A stretch of 25,763 nucleotides of DNA from Paramacrobiotus richtersi (Eukaryota; Tardigrada; Eutardigrada; Parachela; Macrobiotidae): positions 1 through 25,763 of the forward strand of contig JAQGAU010000606.1 of assembly GCA_034698045.1 (NCBI GenBank), given 5' to 3'. Numbering within the stretch: the stretch's first letter is position 1; every line of letters starts with the position of its first letter. The notes below the pieces were generated by a model, which was given only the letters and a program-made list of their open reading frames with translations, did no database searches and was not told the DNA's origin. The position numbers and the translations under genes are program-made. Below are positions 1 through 9,260 of the stretch, piece by piece.

Positions 1-79
1 TACAATACGCATCCCGGTGCGTTTAGTTCCTAATAGGGATGTGCCAATCTGATGCAGTCCGGTCTTAAAGGGTTAATGC

Positions 80-312
80 ATCTATACAGTAAGATTAACG
101 GCATAAATTTTAATTGTACATAGAAAAGTTGTCCAGCTTCATGAAACGCAAACGGACCAATACTAAACATCTTGGAAATGTATACTAATTTAGTGTATTA
201 CAAATAATACAAGTGTGGAAATTTATAGAAAACTACAAAAAAAGGAAATCGGAGTTTACATTGGTCAACAGCTTCGGAAATGCAAGAAACGTTGAGCTTT
301 AAACAGGTGAGT
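80..312 (+). repeat. Dispersed repeat, copy 1 (gene B 3' flank)
   Basis: It shares ordered blocks with 18726-18943: AACGGCATAAA, GTCCAG, ACCAATACT, ACTACAAAAA, GGTCAACAGCTT, AAATGCAAGAAAC and TTGAGCT. Identity is high in blocks with gaps; this copy has an extra stretch near 180-215. No open reading frame or clear terminal repeat was found, so the class is unknown. It probably forms part of the gene B 3' untranslated region. Confidence 0.8.
109..114 (-). promoter_or_regulatory. Possible polyadenylation signal of gene B
   Basis: ATTAAA, the commonest variant signal, lies on the minus strand about 230 nt after the gene B stop, inside the dispersed repeat at 80-312. Confidence 0.3.
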
Positions 313-341
313 GGCCAGCCGCATAACGGCTGATCCAAGTG

Positions 342-3300
342 CTATTCTGCCTTCCGGTGATTTCCTTCTAATTGATACCACCGTGCAGCATCATCAAACT
401 GCGTGGAATCTGAAAGAAAAACGTCCAAAAGTATTATTTGCAATAGCCGCGCTATAATACGCACTTTCACCAATAAAACCGTTCGTGAATAATACTGCAG
501 AAACACTCGCTATTTGAAAAACTGGATGCGAAGTAAATTGGTAATCAGCATGCGACACCACGGATCCAGCTTAGTGTTTAATGTACATCCGTTTACATAG
601 TGCAGAAGTTGTGCGAGATTGTGTGCGTACATTCTGCATGCGAGAGTCCGCTGTCACTGTCAATGTATTTTATGTAATAGTGACCTTTCGTTGACCAGCC
701 TACAGATTTCGCGGCACTAGCGATGGAGTTTAAAACAGTGTACAATAAGGTCACAATAGTCTAAGGGTTGTCTTCTTACAATCAGGCAGAATATTATGTA
801 GACTACTGGCTGTTACTGGAAATTCAGCATATATAACTTACCGTTCAGATCGATGACGGTTCGTCCAAGAAACTTATCTTTGCCAATCCGACTAAAATTC
901 CAGACGGAAACTACCATCTGTTTATGGCGGAAGTCGCCTCCACCAAGGCCGATGTCATAGTTCCATTCTGGATTCAACGTCTTTTTGATGTGGTAGGTCT
1001 TATCGATGTCATGATTCCTTTTGAAAAAAAAGTAAGAATATATAGCGTAAACGGAGTGATATCGTTGATTAGTGCAAGGTACGGACAAACGACTTTACTT
1101 CGAGTACCCAAATCTCGACGGATTACCACCGTCCGCGCACGCGACAGATTATGCATTAGATGCGACGGACACTGTCTAGTTAAATGTTTTCATTACTGCA
1201 TACTCAGTTTCCGGAAGAAGTCTGATCTGACAGTAAGGATTCGTGGATGATGCAGTCCCCTTGAGATTCCGTGCCTTGAGCACACGTAAATTCAGATAGC
1301 CGTAGGCGTTATTTCCAGCAGTCGCCAGTAAGGTCATTTGCAGTAGGATCTCCCCGGTGATAATGTGCTTGTTGGACTGTTGCAAAAACTGGAATTGGTA
1401 CTCGGATAAAATAGTCCGCTAATTTGCGTACATACATGTACCTTGTTTACTTTAGTAGGATCCTTTTCGGTTACCCATTCTGGCAATGCAGTACTGCTCC
1501 TGGTTACCTCTGGATGAAGAGAAGCTGTTAATTTACAAGTACTCTGAATACGCATATATATGGATCACCGTTTGGGTTAATCATTCTATTAAGAAAAGAC
1601 CACCGCTACGTAAAACTTGTACCTGAGTCGCTGCTTTCATTGGATGCTTTTCGCAGCGCACGGGTCCCATATATATCATTGATTTGGTCGAAAGGGTCGT
1701 ATTTGGGCGGACGCGGGAGCAGCCGATACCACCGTTGTGAGCCATCCAAATGCGCTTGATCTAATCACAAGATTACAACAAATGGACGTCGTTGATATGT
1801 TACAGTACGCAGCGTTGGAGCATTTCTGTTTTTTTGCTTGATGTTCTACAGCTATGCATTTGTAATGATTTGTAGATCGAAAAGCACAACCATAATAACG
1901 CTCAGCTACTCAGCTAATTATTTTGATTCTGTTTGTCGGAAATGGCTTAACCACTTTCTACACTGTGTATAGTATTGAGCATTGTCTGACAGCATTAACG
2001 AGAAATATGTCTGCGGTTCGTACCTTGCAGATCAACGACGACCTGACCGAGAAAATCGTCGGTGGAGAATAAATCCCAGTCCCAGACGATGACTTCAACC
2101 TTTTTATGGTGGATTTCGTTGGGGTCGATGTCGTGAAACAAACAGGTTTCATTCCACTCAGGATTCAGCGTTCGCATTACGCACTGCGTTTTATGTTTGT
2201 GTTCCCTTTAAAATAAGCAGGCCATGGATAAATCGAGCACTGGAACAGCATTGACCCAGACAAGTTGATTGAGATAATTACTGTACGTACGGTTCTCCAG
2301 GTACCACATGAACCCGGCAGTAGGGATCCGAAAAACCGTTTCTGTCAGATGGTTTTAAGTTGCGCGCTTTCAGGATCAGCAAAGTGAGGGTGCAGTTGTC
2401 GTATGAGAGTTGTAAGAGGATCTCACCACTGACCGCTTTGTGACCATTCTGAATTTTGTTAAACAAAATTCAGTTACAGTAGTCAGCAAAGTGGTAAGTT
2501 GTACTGCTCTGTACGTACCAAAACCGCTGCTTTCTCATAAGCGAATCCGTTCATCCCACAATTTGCAGACCGGTATAGAGAAAATGTACCATTGTCCGAT
2601 GCCACAGAACATTCATTACTCGGTTCTTCGATGGAACTAGTTGATTTGTCGTCAGTGGTCTCACTGGTCTTCCGATCAGCCGGGGACTGGGCTAACGGAA
2701 ACCATCGCTGGATGTCGTCCAAAAGCACAGGATCTACTCAGACAAGAACGTTGTGCACGTTACTAAAGCTGCGATCAGTTAATATGGTTCCCAGTAACGT
2801 TTATCTGTTTATTAAAGAATGGACTTTACTACTAGATTTTCACACACGTTATTTAACATTAGCGTTGCGTATGGCTGTACTGTTATCTGAACTCAGTATG
2901 GTGACTACCTATTGTTGCAGAATAAAACTACCAGTACGGAAAATCAGTAATGTACGGTTGCAAGCAAATAGATTAGAGTATGTCACGAACCTCCCAGAAA
3001 AAGCTTGACTTTCCCAAGAAAAGTATCTGCAGGACGCTGGCGATTCCACACAGTGATCTCAACTATTTTTTTGTGGACTTCATCGGGGGTCACATTTCGG
3101 AATGTAAGATAATCCCACCAATATTCCCCACTATATGATTTTTGAAGAAGACCCGTTCTGCGCTCGTACCAACTTCCTGGCACTAGCTTGACTTTGCAAT
3201 ATGGATTCAAGGGTTCTTCGTTGGCTGGCTTCAATTTGCGCGGCTTAATAATGCGGATGGTTAGCTCGGATCTTTCGTATCGCATACGCAGGCAAATATC

Positions 3301-4621
3301 CCCGAACTCCGATTCCTGCTCGGAATTGGTCTAAAAGAATATTGTACGATACAATGTCAGCGCGAACTGGACAGAAACGAATGCTATCAACCACCCAAAT
3401 AAGCTCTTCGCTTTTATTTGCTCAAGTCAGCGTTGTAAAACGACTACGCAGTACCGCCTATGTACAGCATTTATTTCCATGTAAACCATTAAACTAGAAA
3501 ATAATGTTTCTAAAAGCAGCTGTAGATGCCGTGTTTGGAAAGCAAACTGGAAATCTAAAGATGCCCTTGTGGCTTCTGAACCATACCACACTGACCGGTT
3601 GCACGTGGGGTTCATCATCGGACACATTCTCCGTCCATCCTCGATACTCCTGCAGACCGTATAAGCTCGCTCCCATTGCGGTTGGGTTTATGACTATTGA
3701 AAATTCAACTATCTGACATAAAGTATTGACTCACTGCTAAAAAAAAGCCTGGCCTACAGTTTCTACTTTGTAAAAGACAGTGGTTTTAGACGATACAGTG
3801 TGCAATTTTCGGAAAGTACAGAGTACTAACCTTCATCTGGACCAGCTTCCAGATCCCGTAAATTGTAGTCACATCTCACCACGATGCATGCACAGCGTAT
3901 ACTGCCCATTTCCATGATCTCCTGCACTTCTTCGTACGTTTTATTGACTAGTTCGATATCGTTCCATTCTAATATCAATTCGCCTGCAGCAAGTCACATA
4001 TTTGCTATATACATGTAACGCTACAGAGTACACACGTGAGTACATTGAAGCAATACGCATACAGTATTGGAGCCGTTATTAACGTTCACAACAATCATAT
4101 TTTACTGTACTGTATGTACAAGTTCTTATTTTCGTAATGTATACATCGTAACAATCCGCAAAATATCACAGTATGAAACTGCTTACCCCTAACGTCCTAA
4201 AATTCGGCGAAACATAAGATAGCTACAGTATCTGCCCGAAGTTTTGCAACGTATGGTTTTCAATGTATCCTTATGCAACTTGCCTTCTTTTAGCGATTTC
4301 CATCTCGCCTGCTCGCCATTATCGTACACTTTGGTTACGAAGGCTCCCAGCAATTCGGTATGAGGTATTCTCTTTCCGCCGCAAATCTTCACGCCCAGAT
4401 TATCCCCAGATAAATACATCCGTCTGACGGGGAAAGGGTATTCAAACTAAACAAACCAATACTGTATTTCCTGTTTGTTAGGGATTTATGAACAAGAACG
4501 AATATCCATGGAAAACAGTTTCACAAACTTACATGGAAATGAACAGAACTAGTGGGAATGAAAAGCTGTAGTGTACAGTGGCGTACACCACGTCATGTTT
4601 TTTTCTTACCCGATTTGACAT
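342..4621 (-). CDS. Gene B: PDZ - triple C2 protein, paralog of the 3' half of gene A
   Basis: Thirteen coding exons join in frame to 650 residues: 4621-4610, 4446-4284, 3983-3831, 3693-3596, 3330-2991, 2733-2519, 2448-2291, 2205-2024, 1754-1623, 1524-1442, 1376-1204, 1017-842 and 409-342 (TAG at 344-342). The layout is a four-residue start exon (MSNR), PDZ at about 5-100, then C2 at about 143-270, 328-455 and 513-641. An in-frame TGA two codons before the ATG supports this start, though the tiny exon is the weakest part of the model. There is no zinc finger or long linker. The relation to gene A is shown by PDZ and C2 similarity and by the same intron phases. The intron after exon 4446-4284 uses a GC donor. 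The role is unknown; a small synaptic or membrane-trafficking adaptor is inferred from the family. Confidence 0.88.
369..1376 (-). CDS. Gene B: third C2 domain, calcium ligands lost
   Basis: Exons 1376-1204, 1017-842 and 409-342 encode this domain. It reads ITGEILLQMTLL, YLNLRVLKARNLK, TNPYCQIRLLPE, KKTLNPEWNYDI, VVSVWNFSRIGKDKFLG and DDAARWYQL, ending HRKAE and TAG. The loops TASSTNPY and VWNFSRIGKDKF hold one aspartate instead of five, so calcium binding is unlikely. Its NPEW and RWYxL signatures make it a C2A-type copy rather than a descendant of a RIM/Piccolo C2B. Confidence 0.88.
410..841 (-). other. Gene B last intron
   Basis: A 432-bp phase-1 intron with donor GTAAGT and acceptor TTTCAG, at the same place in the C2 domain as the last intron of gene A. 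It contains one TGACCTTT at 681-688. Confidence 0.75.
1720..2448 (-). CDS. Gene B: second C2 domain, calcium ligands intact
   Basis: Exons 2448-2291, 2205-2024 and the start of 1754-1623 encode this domain. It reads SGEILLQLSYDNCTLTLLIL, KPSDRNGFSDPYC, TLNPEWNETC, IDPNEIHHKKVEVIVWDWD, STDDFLGQ and HLDGSQRWYRL. Aspartates at residues 362, 368, 422, 424 and 430 occupy the five usual calcium-ligand places. It is the closest of the three to gene A's C2, and the middle exon is 182 bp in both genes. Acceptor TTTTAAAG at 2213-2206 and donors GTACGT (2290) and GTACGA (2023) keep phases 2 and 1. Confidence 0.92.
2693..3330 (-). CDS. Gene B: first C2 domain, calcium ligands lost
   Basis: Exon 3330-2991 and the start of exon 2733-2519 encode this domain. 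It reads ICLRMRYERSELTIRII, LNPYCKVKLVPG, PDEVHKKIVEITVWN, PADTFLGK and LLDDIQRWFPL. The calcium loops read ANEEPLNPY and VWNRQRPADTF, so of five expected aspartates only the one before TF remains. Calcium binding is unlikely. The first exon is unbroken at the point where gene A and the other two C2 units have a phase-2 intron. The rest of exon 2733-2519 is a Ser/Thr/Glu-rich linker of about 55 residues. Confidence 0.88.
3831..4446 (-). CDS. Gene B: PDZ domain
   Basis: Exons 4446-4284 and 3983-3831 encode the PDZ. It reads DNLGVKICGGKRIP in the binding loop, then AFVTKVYDNGEQARW, LILEWNDIELVNKTYEEVQ and DYNLRDLEAG. Each block aligns with gene A (NGLGVRIAGGKLIP, AFISKIYDNGIMATL, VLEWNGIPLTNKSYEEVQ, DYNVRDLEAE). 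About 11 residues present upstream of the binding loop in gene A are absent here. The following exon 3693-3596 (YGLQEYRGWTENVSDDE) resembles gene A's FGVQGGRGRAEKVEEEE. Confidence 0.92.
4282..4283 (-). other. GC splice donor (GC-AG intron) in gene B
   Basis: The exon end reads AAAGAAG followed by GCAAGT, which fits the consensus seen at GC-AG introns. The next exon, from the AG at 3985-3984, continues the PDZ in frame at phase 1. Gene A has a GT donor (GTAGAA) at the same place. No usable GT lies nearby that would keep the PDZ reading frame. Confidence 0.75.
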
Positions 4622-5135
4622 CGTTTCTCAAGAATCAGTGTCAATGGAATGTCGTAGATCCCCGCACCACACAGGTAATTTATCTTTGCTGAAGTTAGCA
4701 TCACGTTAGAACCTTGATTCGGAAGTTAGGCTTTATGATCCCGTAATATTCCAATGAATGTTTGAGTCCGTCGAGTCCAGCCGAAAGTGGTAAACACGTC
4801 AATGTTCAAAAGCAATGCACAACATAATTATTATGTACGTGTATAATTCACGTAGAAAACTAACACTAAGAATTCAGATGGTGAGCGGAAATAGGCATTT
4901 TGTGTTTTGTCAGAACTCTTGATACATGTAAACACCGATAACCGTTACAGCTGATGGGAGTGATGAGGCGTCGCAGTATACGTCATACGCCTGACGAACA
5001 GGCGGTTTTTTGAATCGATAAATCCAGGGACAACTCGATGCACGTGCTCGCCAGTCAGAACCGTACGGTTTCAGTCACTACAGAATCAGATCGATTGTGG
5101 ATCATTCATACCGTTCCTTAAGCAATACTTCTATG

Positions 5136-5354
5136 TCATGTATGTGTGCCCCATATATCATGCCCGCTCAAACGATCTGTGTCACAAAGATCTAGTTTTG
5201 GCGCAAGGCGAATAAAAGAACGCTGACGCAGGAAACCCAGCTGGCATTCGCCATGATGCACAAGGACGCTGAGCAGGAACAAGAAGACTAACGGTCCAGT
5301 TGACTGTCGCGCGTTAAAGTGTTTTGGTTTGTTCCCACGTTTGTTACGCTGCAT
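5136..5354 (-). CDS. Possible short secreted or membrane-anchored ORF (72 aa), unverified
   Basis: An ATG at 5354-5352 opens 72 codons between SLC35B1 and gene B. A basic N-terminal stretch of about 20 residues is followed by the hydrophobic run PLVFLFLLSVLV and then HHGECQ, which resembles a signal peptide with a cleavage region; the rest is FLRQRSFIRLAPKLDLCDTD and a short tail. The composition is more gene-like than its surroundings. No family is recognised, and it could be chance or a piece of a 5' untranslated exon of gene B. Confidence 0.25.
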   Translation of the reverse strand: MQRNKRGNKPKHFNARQSTGPLVFLFLLSVLVHHGECQLGFLRQRSFIRLAPKLDLCDTDRLSGHDIWGTHT

Positions 5355-5565
5355 GTCAGTTATTGCATTTTAAAACCCATGCTAATTTTTCAGCTTACAG
5401 TGGCGTCGGGTGAGAGCAGGCTACATACGGTGCAAAGTGTAATTTTTGAAGTTATGTTCATAAACTCATACCGATCACTAAAGCGACTCAAAAGCGGATG
5501 ACCTTGTAAAACTGTAAAACACATTACAACCCTTTCGTTACGACAAGTATGCAAAGTCGTTTCCC

Positions 5566-5571
5566 TTTATT
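5566..5571 (-). promoter_or_regulatory. Likely polyadenylation signal of SLC35B1
   Basis: AATAAA on the minus strand lies about 270 nt after the SLC35B1 stop codon. Confidence 0.5.
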
Positions 5572-5840
5572 CTTTTACGTTTGTAGTCTCTGTCGAAGAT
5601 TACGGCAGCCTGACACACGTACCATCCAAGTCGGAAACGTACATTCATGTACGTTCAACCATCAGAACCGCCCAGAATAAACTGGGAAGAAACCTTACAA
5701 CATTCGCCCAGTAAAAGATGCAATTAGAAAACCTACATACCACACCGAGATCAATAATCACAAGAAACTGGAACAAACAACCCCGCTACCAAGAACCAAA
5801 CACACCCAGCTGAACGAAACTCAAAGACACAGCTTGATGT

Positions 5841-7769
5841 TCAGTGTTTGCGGTTCTTTCCATACTTGACGTCCAGAACCAGTCCGGTGAAAACCAGGAA
5901 TGTCGCCACCCATTGCCAGGATGAGATGGGATTGTTGAAGAAGATCACGGAAGCCAAGATGGTGAAGAATTTGCGGGTGGTTGTCACGATGGAGCAGGGT
6001 AAAGAGCCGAACTCCGTCACCGTCAAGTAGATGAAATACTACAAAGTATACGCTGTATACAAGCATTTAGACACGAAAGCACATTATTCCAATCATGCAG
6101 AAGAATGATGTACAGCTCGATGTTAACAACACGATACTACTAACACTGTAATATTGTATAGAATGTATCAAGTGTGGTTGATGTGAAGAAACACCACGTT
6201 CATCGAAATGCATACACAGTGCTCGGTATGAAGTTTATTTATGCATAGCATACAGTAGGTTCGAAAACAACCCATAATATTATTCAAAACTTTCTAAACA
6301 CTAGACTATGAAATGGGCTAATCGGCTACTTTTGAATGCAATACGCACGCCTACCTGTCCGACAGCGCCGCAAGTGGCAAAGGTCAACAGCTGTTCAATA
6401 ACGATCGGATGGCGAGATGCAAAGTGGACGACTTCCACCAGTTCACCGGTGAACACGATGGCTATGAAAGCATAACAAATTCACTTGATATATCCAAAAT
6501 AGTGTAAAAGAAAGACGTCATTACCAGATAAAAAGACAAGCGCGGCAAAGGCATTCATCCACATCATCATGGAGTTGGGACGCGTTCTGTGAGCGGATAG
6601 CATCCGATCCTGTACAGCACCGGTCACTCCATCCATGAGTAACGACAGTACCTAAAAATGATACTTTCAATAATTCCGGTAACCACAGCGTAAAGACGAA
6701 TGATTCAGGTCAACAGAATAATATCTGTACGTGTGGTCTTACCAAGAGTAGTTTACCGAATCCCATTTCCTTTCGCTCTGCCCTGGAATTCTGCTTGCCA
6801 CTTTCGTAGAAGAAGATACCAACACCCACGACGATGGTCAAGACGAACAGGTACTTTTTCAGGGGATAGTGACGGTGGGCGAACAACACGCCAAAGACCA
6901 TTACCGGGATGGGTTTGCATGATTTGCCCAATACCTAAACAAATTACGATCTTTTTCTTCAGTACTGATTATCTGTTATTAAATTACGTCTATTAAAAAA
7001 ATACAATGCACAATCCAGGAGTAAAAGCAGTAAAAAATCCAAGTAAACGATATAAGAAAACATATCAACAATAAAAAACCAGTTACAGAAGAAATCATCC
7101 CATGGTTTTAGATATTCTGTTAGTCAGACCGATAGTTAGATACCTGTGTTGGGTAGCTGACGTATTGAAGCGCCTGATGAGAAAACAACATGGCAGCCAA
7201 GTAGGACAGGGAGCACACACCGTACCAGGACCGTGGGGTGGTATCACGGGGTTCTCGAGTTATCCGGATCACTACAACCAAGGAATACGACAATCAGAAA
7301 CTGCGTCTTCCAGAACGCATGCTCACAGAATATGTGTAGGGGCACTACGTTGACACGTACTGGTTTGCGCGAAAATGGCGTTGATGGCGCACTGAACGAA
7401 AACGAGAGATAAAACGTAATGGAAACGTTCCTGGCCATACACGCCGCGAGTGCTGTAATGGAAAGACAAGATCTGAGCAAAACTACGAATCTACTGTATG
7501 GTGCTTCGACCACCAGATTCCTGCTGTGCTTACATGCGTTCCTGAAAGATGCCAAACACGAAGAAGGACAAGAGGACTCCGAGAGCGCAGAAGAGGAATT
7601 TGATGGTACTACCGTGTTTAGGCTGCTTTGGCAAAACAGGGACCTCTGCAAATTGTCCACTGGCTCCCAGATCCTTCTCGGAAACATGTCCATCTCCCTG
7701 GCCGTGCAGACTGGCGAGCTTGCCATTCTTCTGCGCAGCTCGCAACGAAATCCCGTTGCTTCGTCGCAT
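5841..7769 (-). CDS. SLC35B1: SLC35B1, ER nucleotide transporter of the drug/metabolite superfamily
   Basis: Seven exons join in frame to a 359-aa protein: 7769-7534, 7452-7361, 7271-7144, 6934-6743, 6651-6525, 6461-6355 and 6038-5841 (TGA at 5843-5841). Signature stretches recalled from the family are [33 protein letters not shown] and [16 protein letters not shown]. These are multi-spanning ER proteins. The family was first called UDP-galactose transporter-related (yeast HUT1), and human SLC35B1 has been reported as the ER ATP/ADP exchanger AXER. The first membrane segment starts near residue 57, about 45 residues later than in the human protein, so the hydrophilic N-terminus is long. The ATG at 7769-7767 is the only Met before that segment. 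The C-terminus KNRKH fits a K-x-R-x-x ER-retrieval signal. The gene lies alone between two PDZ-C2 paralogs on the same strand. Confidence 0.95.
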
Positions 7770-8379
7770 CACAACAATTAGTATAGTAGACGAGGAATTA
7801 ACAGCGCAACAGATTTCGAAAATGTCTAATTTACTGTTTTACTTGTACGAAATGAAAACGATCCAAATTCCAAATGTTGGTTTTGACAGTCATATCAAGA
7901 TTCATGAATAATTTATCATAATAATTCCAGCCAGAATCGCCTCGGTGTCGAAGTCACGCTCACTCGACTCGGGACAGAGAACTAGTTTTACATTTACATG
8001 ATACTCGCGTTCAAATAATATTATCGCATTTTTGACTGGTTTGCCGCCGTTTGCGATATAAAGTTAACGGTATTCTTTTTCGCTTTCCAATTCGGTTTTT
8101 CTCTTTTTATTCAATTTAGTATACGACAGAAATTTATAAAACCACCACAGAACCCGAAAATATGCTGAAACCATCCAAAAGCACCAAAAAAGGACTATCA
8201 CGACGTAGATTACAAAACCGTCACATTAAAAAGAATTACCACAGCAGAAAAAGCAAATTTGGGCAAATGCACGAATTTTAACAGTAACCGGGAATTAAAA
8301 AACACATAACATCACTGAACAGAACAATCAAGCCTCACAAAGGTCCACCGGGAGAAAAGTCAGAGAAGCACGTAAAGTT
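7770..8379. other. Spacer between gene A and SLC35B1
   Basis: About 610 bp that must hold the gene A 3' untranslated region and the SLC35B1 promoter. A GC-richer patch near 7925-8060 could be promoter sequence. No gene is seen. Confidence 0.6.
8106..8111 (-). promoter_or_regulatory. Likely polyadenylation signal of gene A
   Basis: AATAAA on the minus strand lies about 270 nt downstream of the gene A stop codon and upstream of SLC35B1. Confidence 0.5.
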
Positions 8380-9260
8380 TCACTGTTCCTCGGTTTCGCC
8401 CGGACGTCGTTCGCCCAGGGGATACCAGCGCCGAGTACCGTCCAAATGGACCGGATCTGTCAACAACAGCATGTTCCAAAGTCTGTACATCGTTTATTGT
8501 GTTGCATGCGATTCAGTACAACAATCCCATTATCCGTTTCTTTTTATACAAACAAGGTACGATTTCATCAAGAAATGACACAGCACAATAAAAATGAACA
8601 TACGAACACTAATAAAGTCATAATGAGCGCAACATCAACAAAACTGAAACGGCACAATAACTCCCACGTTAAAACAGCTACAACATTAAATGTACAGGTA
8701 ATTTTTGTCAATAATCTACCTAGACCAATTGTAAGCTGTGACAGTACTAACTGGTACAGTTCCACAAAATCCTACGTTTCTACTGTGTAGGGAACTGTTT
8801 CCTGTCATATTAGTTCGTAAAATGATTGCCTGAATCGGTCGACCCTTACCGGCCAAATCAATGGTGACCTCTCCCAGGAAATCATCCGCCGACAGTCGGT
8901 CCCAGTCCCACACCGTGATCTCGATCGTTTTATGGTGGATCTCGTTGGGATCGATGCCCTGGAATGTGAAGGTCTCTTTCCACTCGGGATTGAGGGTCTG
9001 CATGATGTGGCGTGTTTTGTACTTGTACTCCCTGCAAACAGTACCACATTCAAACCCATGCATTTCTCAATACATCCGCATTTGACGTACGATCGTCCCG
9101 GTACGACGTGGATCTTGCAGTACGGGTCGGAGTAGCCGGATTTGTCTGCCGCTTTCAGGCTGCGAGCTTTCAGCACTTGGAGGGTCAGTGTGCAACGTTC
9201 ATAGGTCATGCGGAGGAGGATGTCGCCGGTTACGGGCTGGTGACCGCTGGATGTTGTCGA
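8380..9260 (-). CDS. Fife: Gene A: single C2 domain and protein C-terminus
   Basis: Exons 9260-9091, 9031-8850 and 8456-8380 encode one C2A-type domain: TGDILLRMTYERCTLTLQVL, then LKAADKSGYSDPYC, TLNPEWKETF, VWDWDRLSADDFLGE and HLDGTRRWYPL, ending GETEEQ and TGA. Both calcium-loop aspartates of loop 1 and all three of loop 3 are present, so calcium binding is likely, as known for Piccolo C2A. Joints are phase 2 and phase 1. The stop comes 12 residues after RWYPL, so there is no second C2 domain, unlike vertebrate Piccolo and RIM. An isoform that skips the last exon cannot be excluded. Confidence 0.92.

Larger units (their letters stand above)
4622..5840. other. Spacer between SLC35B1 and gene B
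   Basis: About 1.2 kb holding the SLC35B1 3' untranslated region, the 5136-5354 ORF and the presumed gene B promoter and 5' untranslated region. No clear TATA box was identified. Confidence 0.6.

Noticed and set aside
4988-5011. CGCCTG-ACGAA-CAGGCG followed by six T, identical in form to a bacterial intrinsic terminator
   Set aside because: The surroundings are clearly animal genes with introns. One such stem plus T-run in 25 kb of AT-rich DNA is easily chance, and no bacterial-like gene is near it.
8446-8790. Plus-strand ORF of 114 codons
   Set aside because: It covers the last gene A intron and part of its last exon. The composition is plain AT-rich and no family is recognised.
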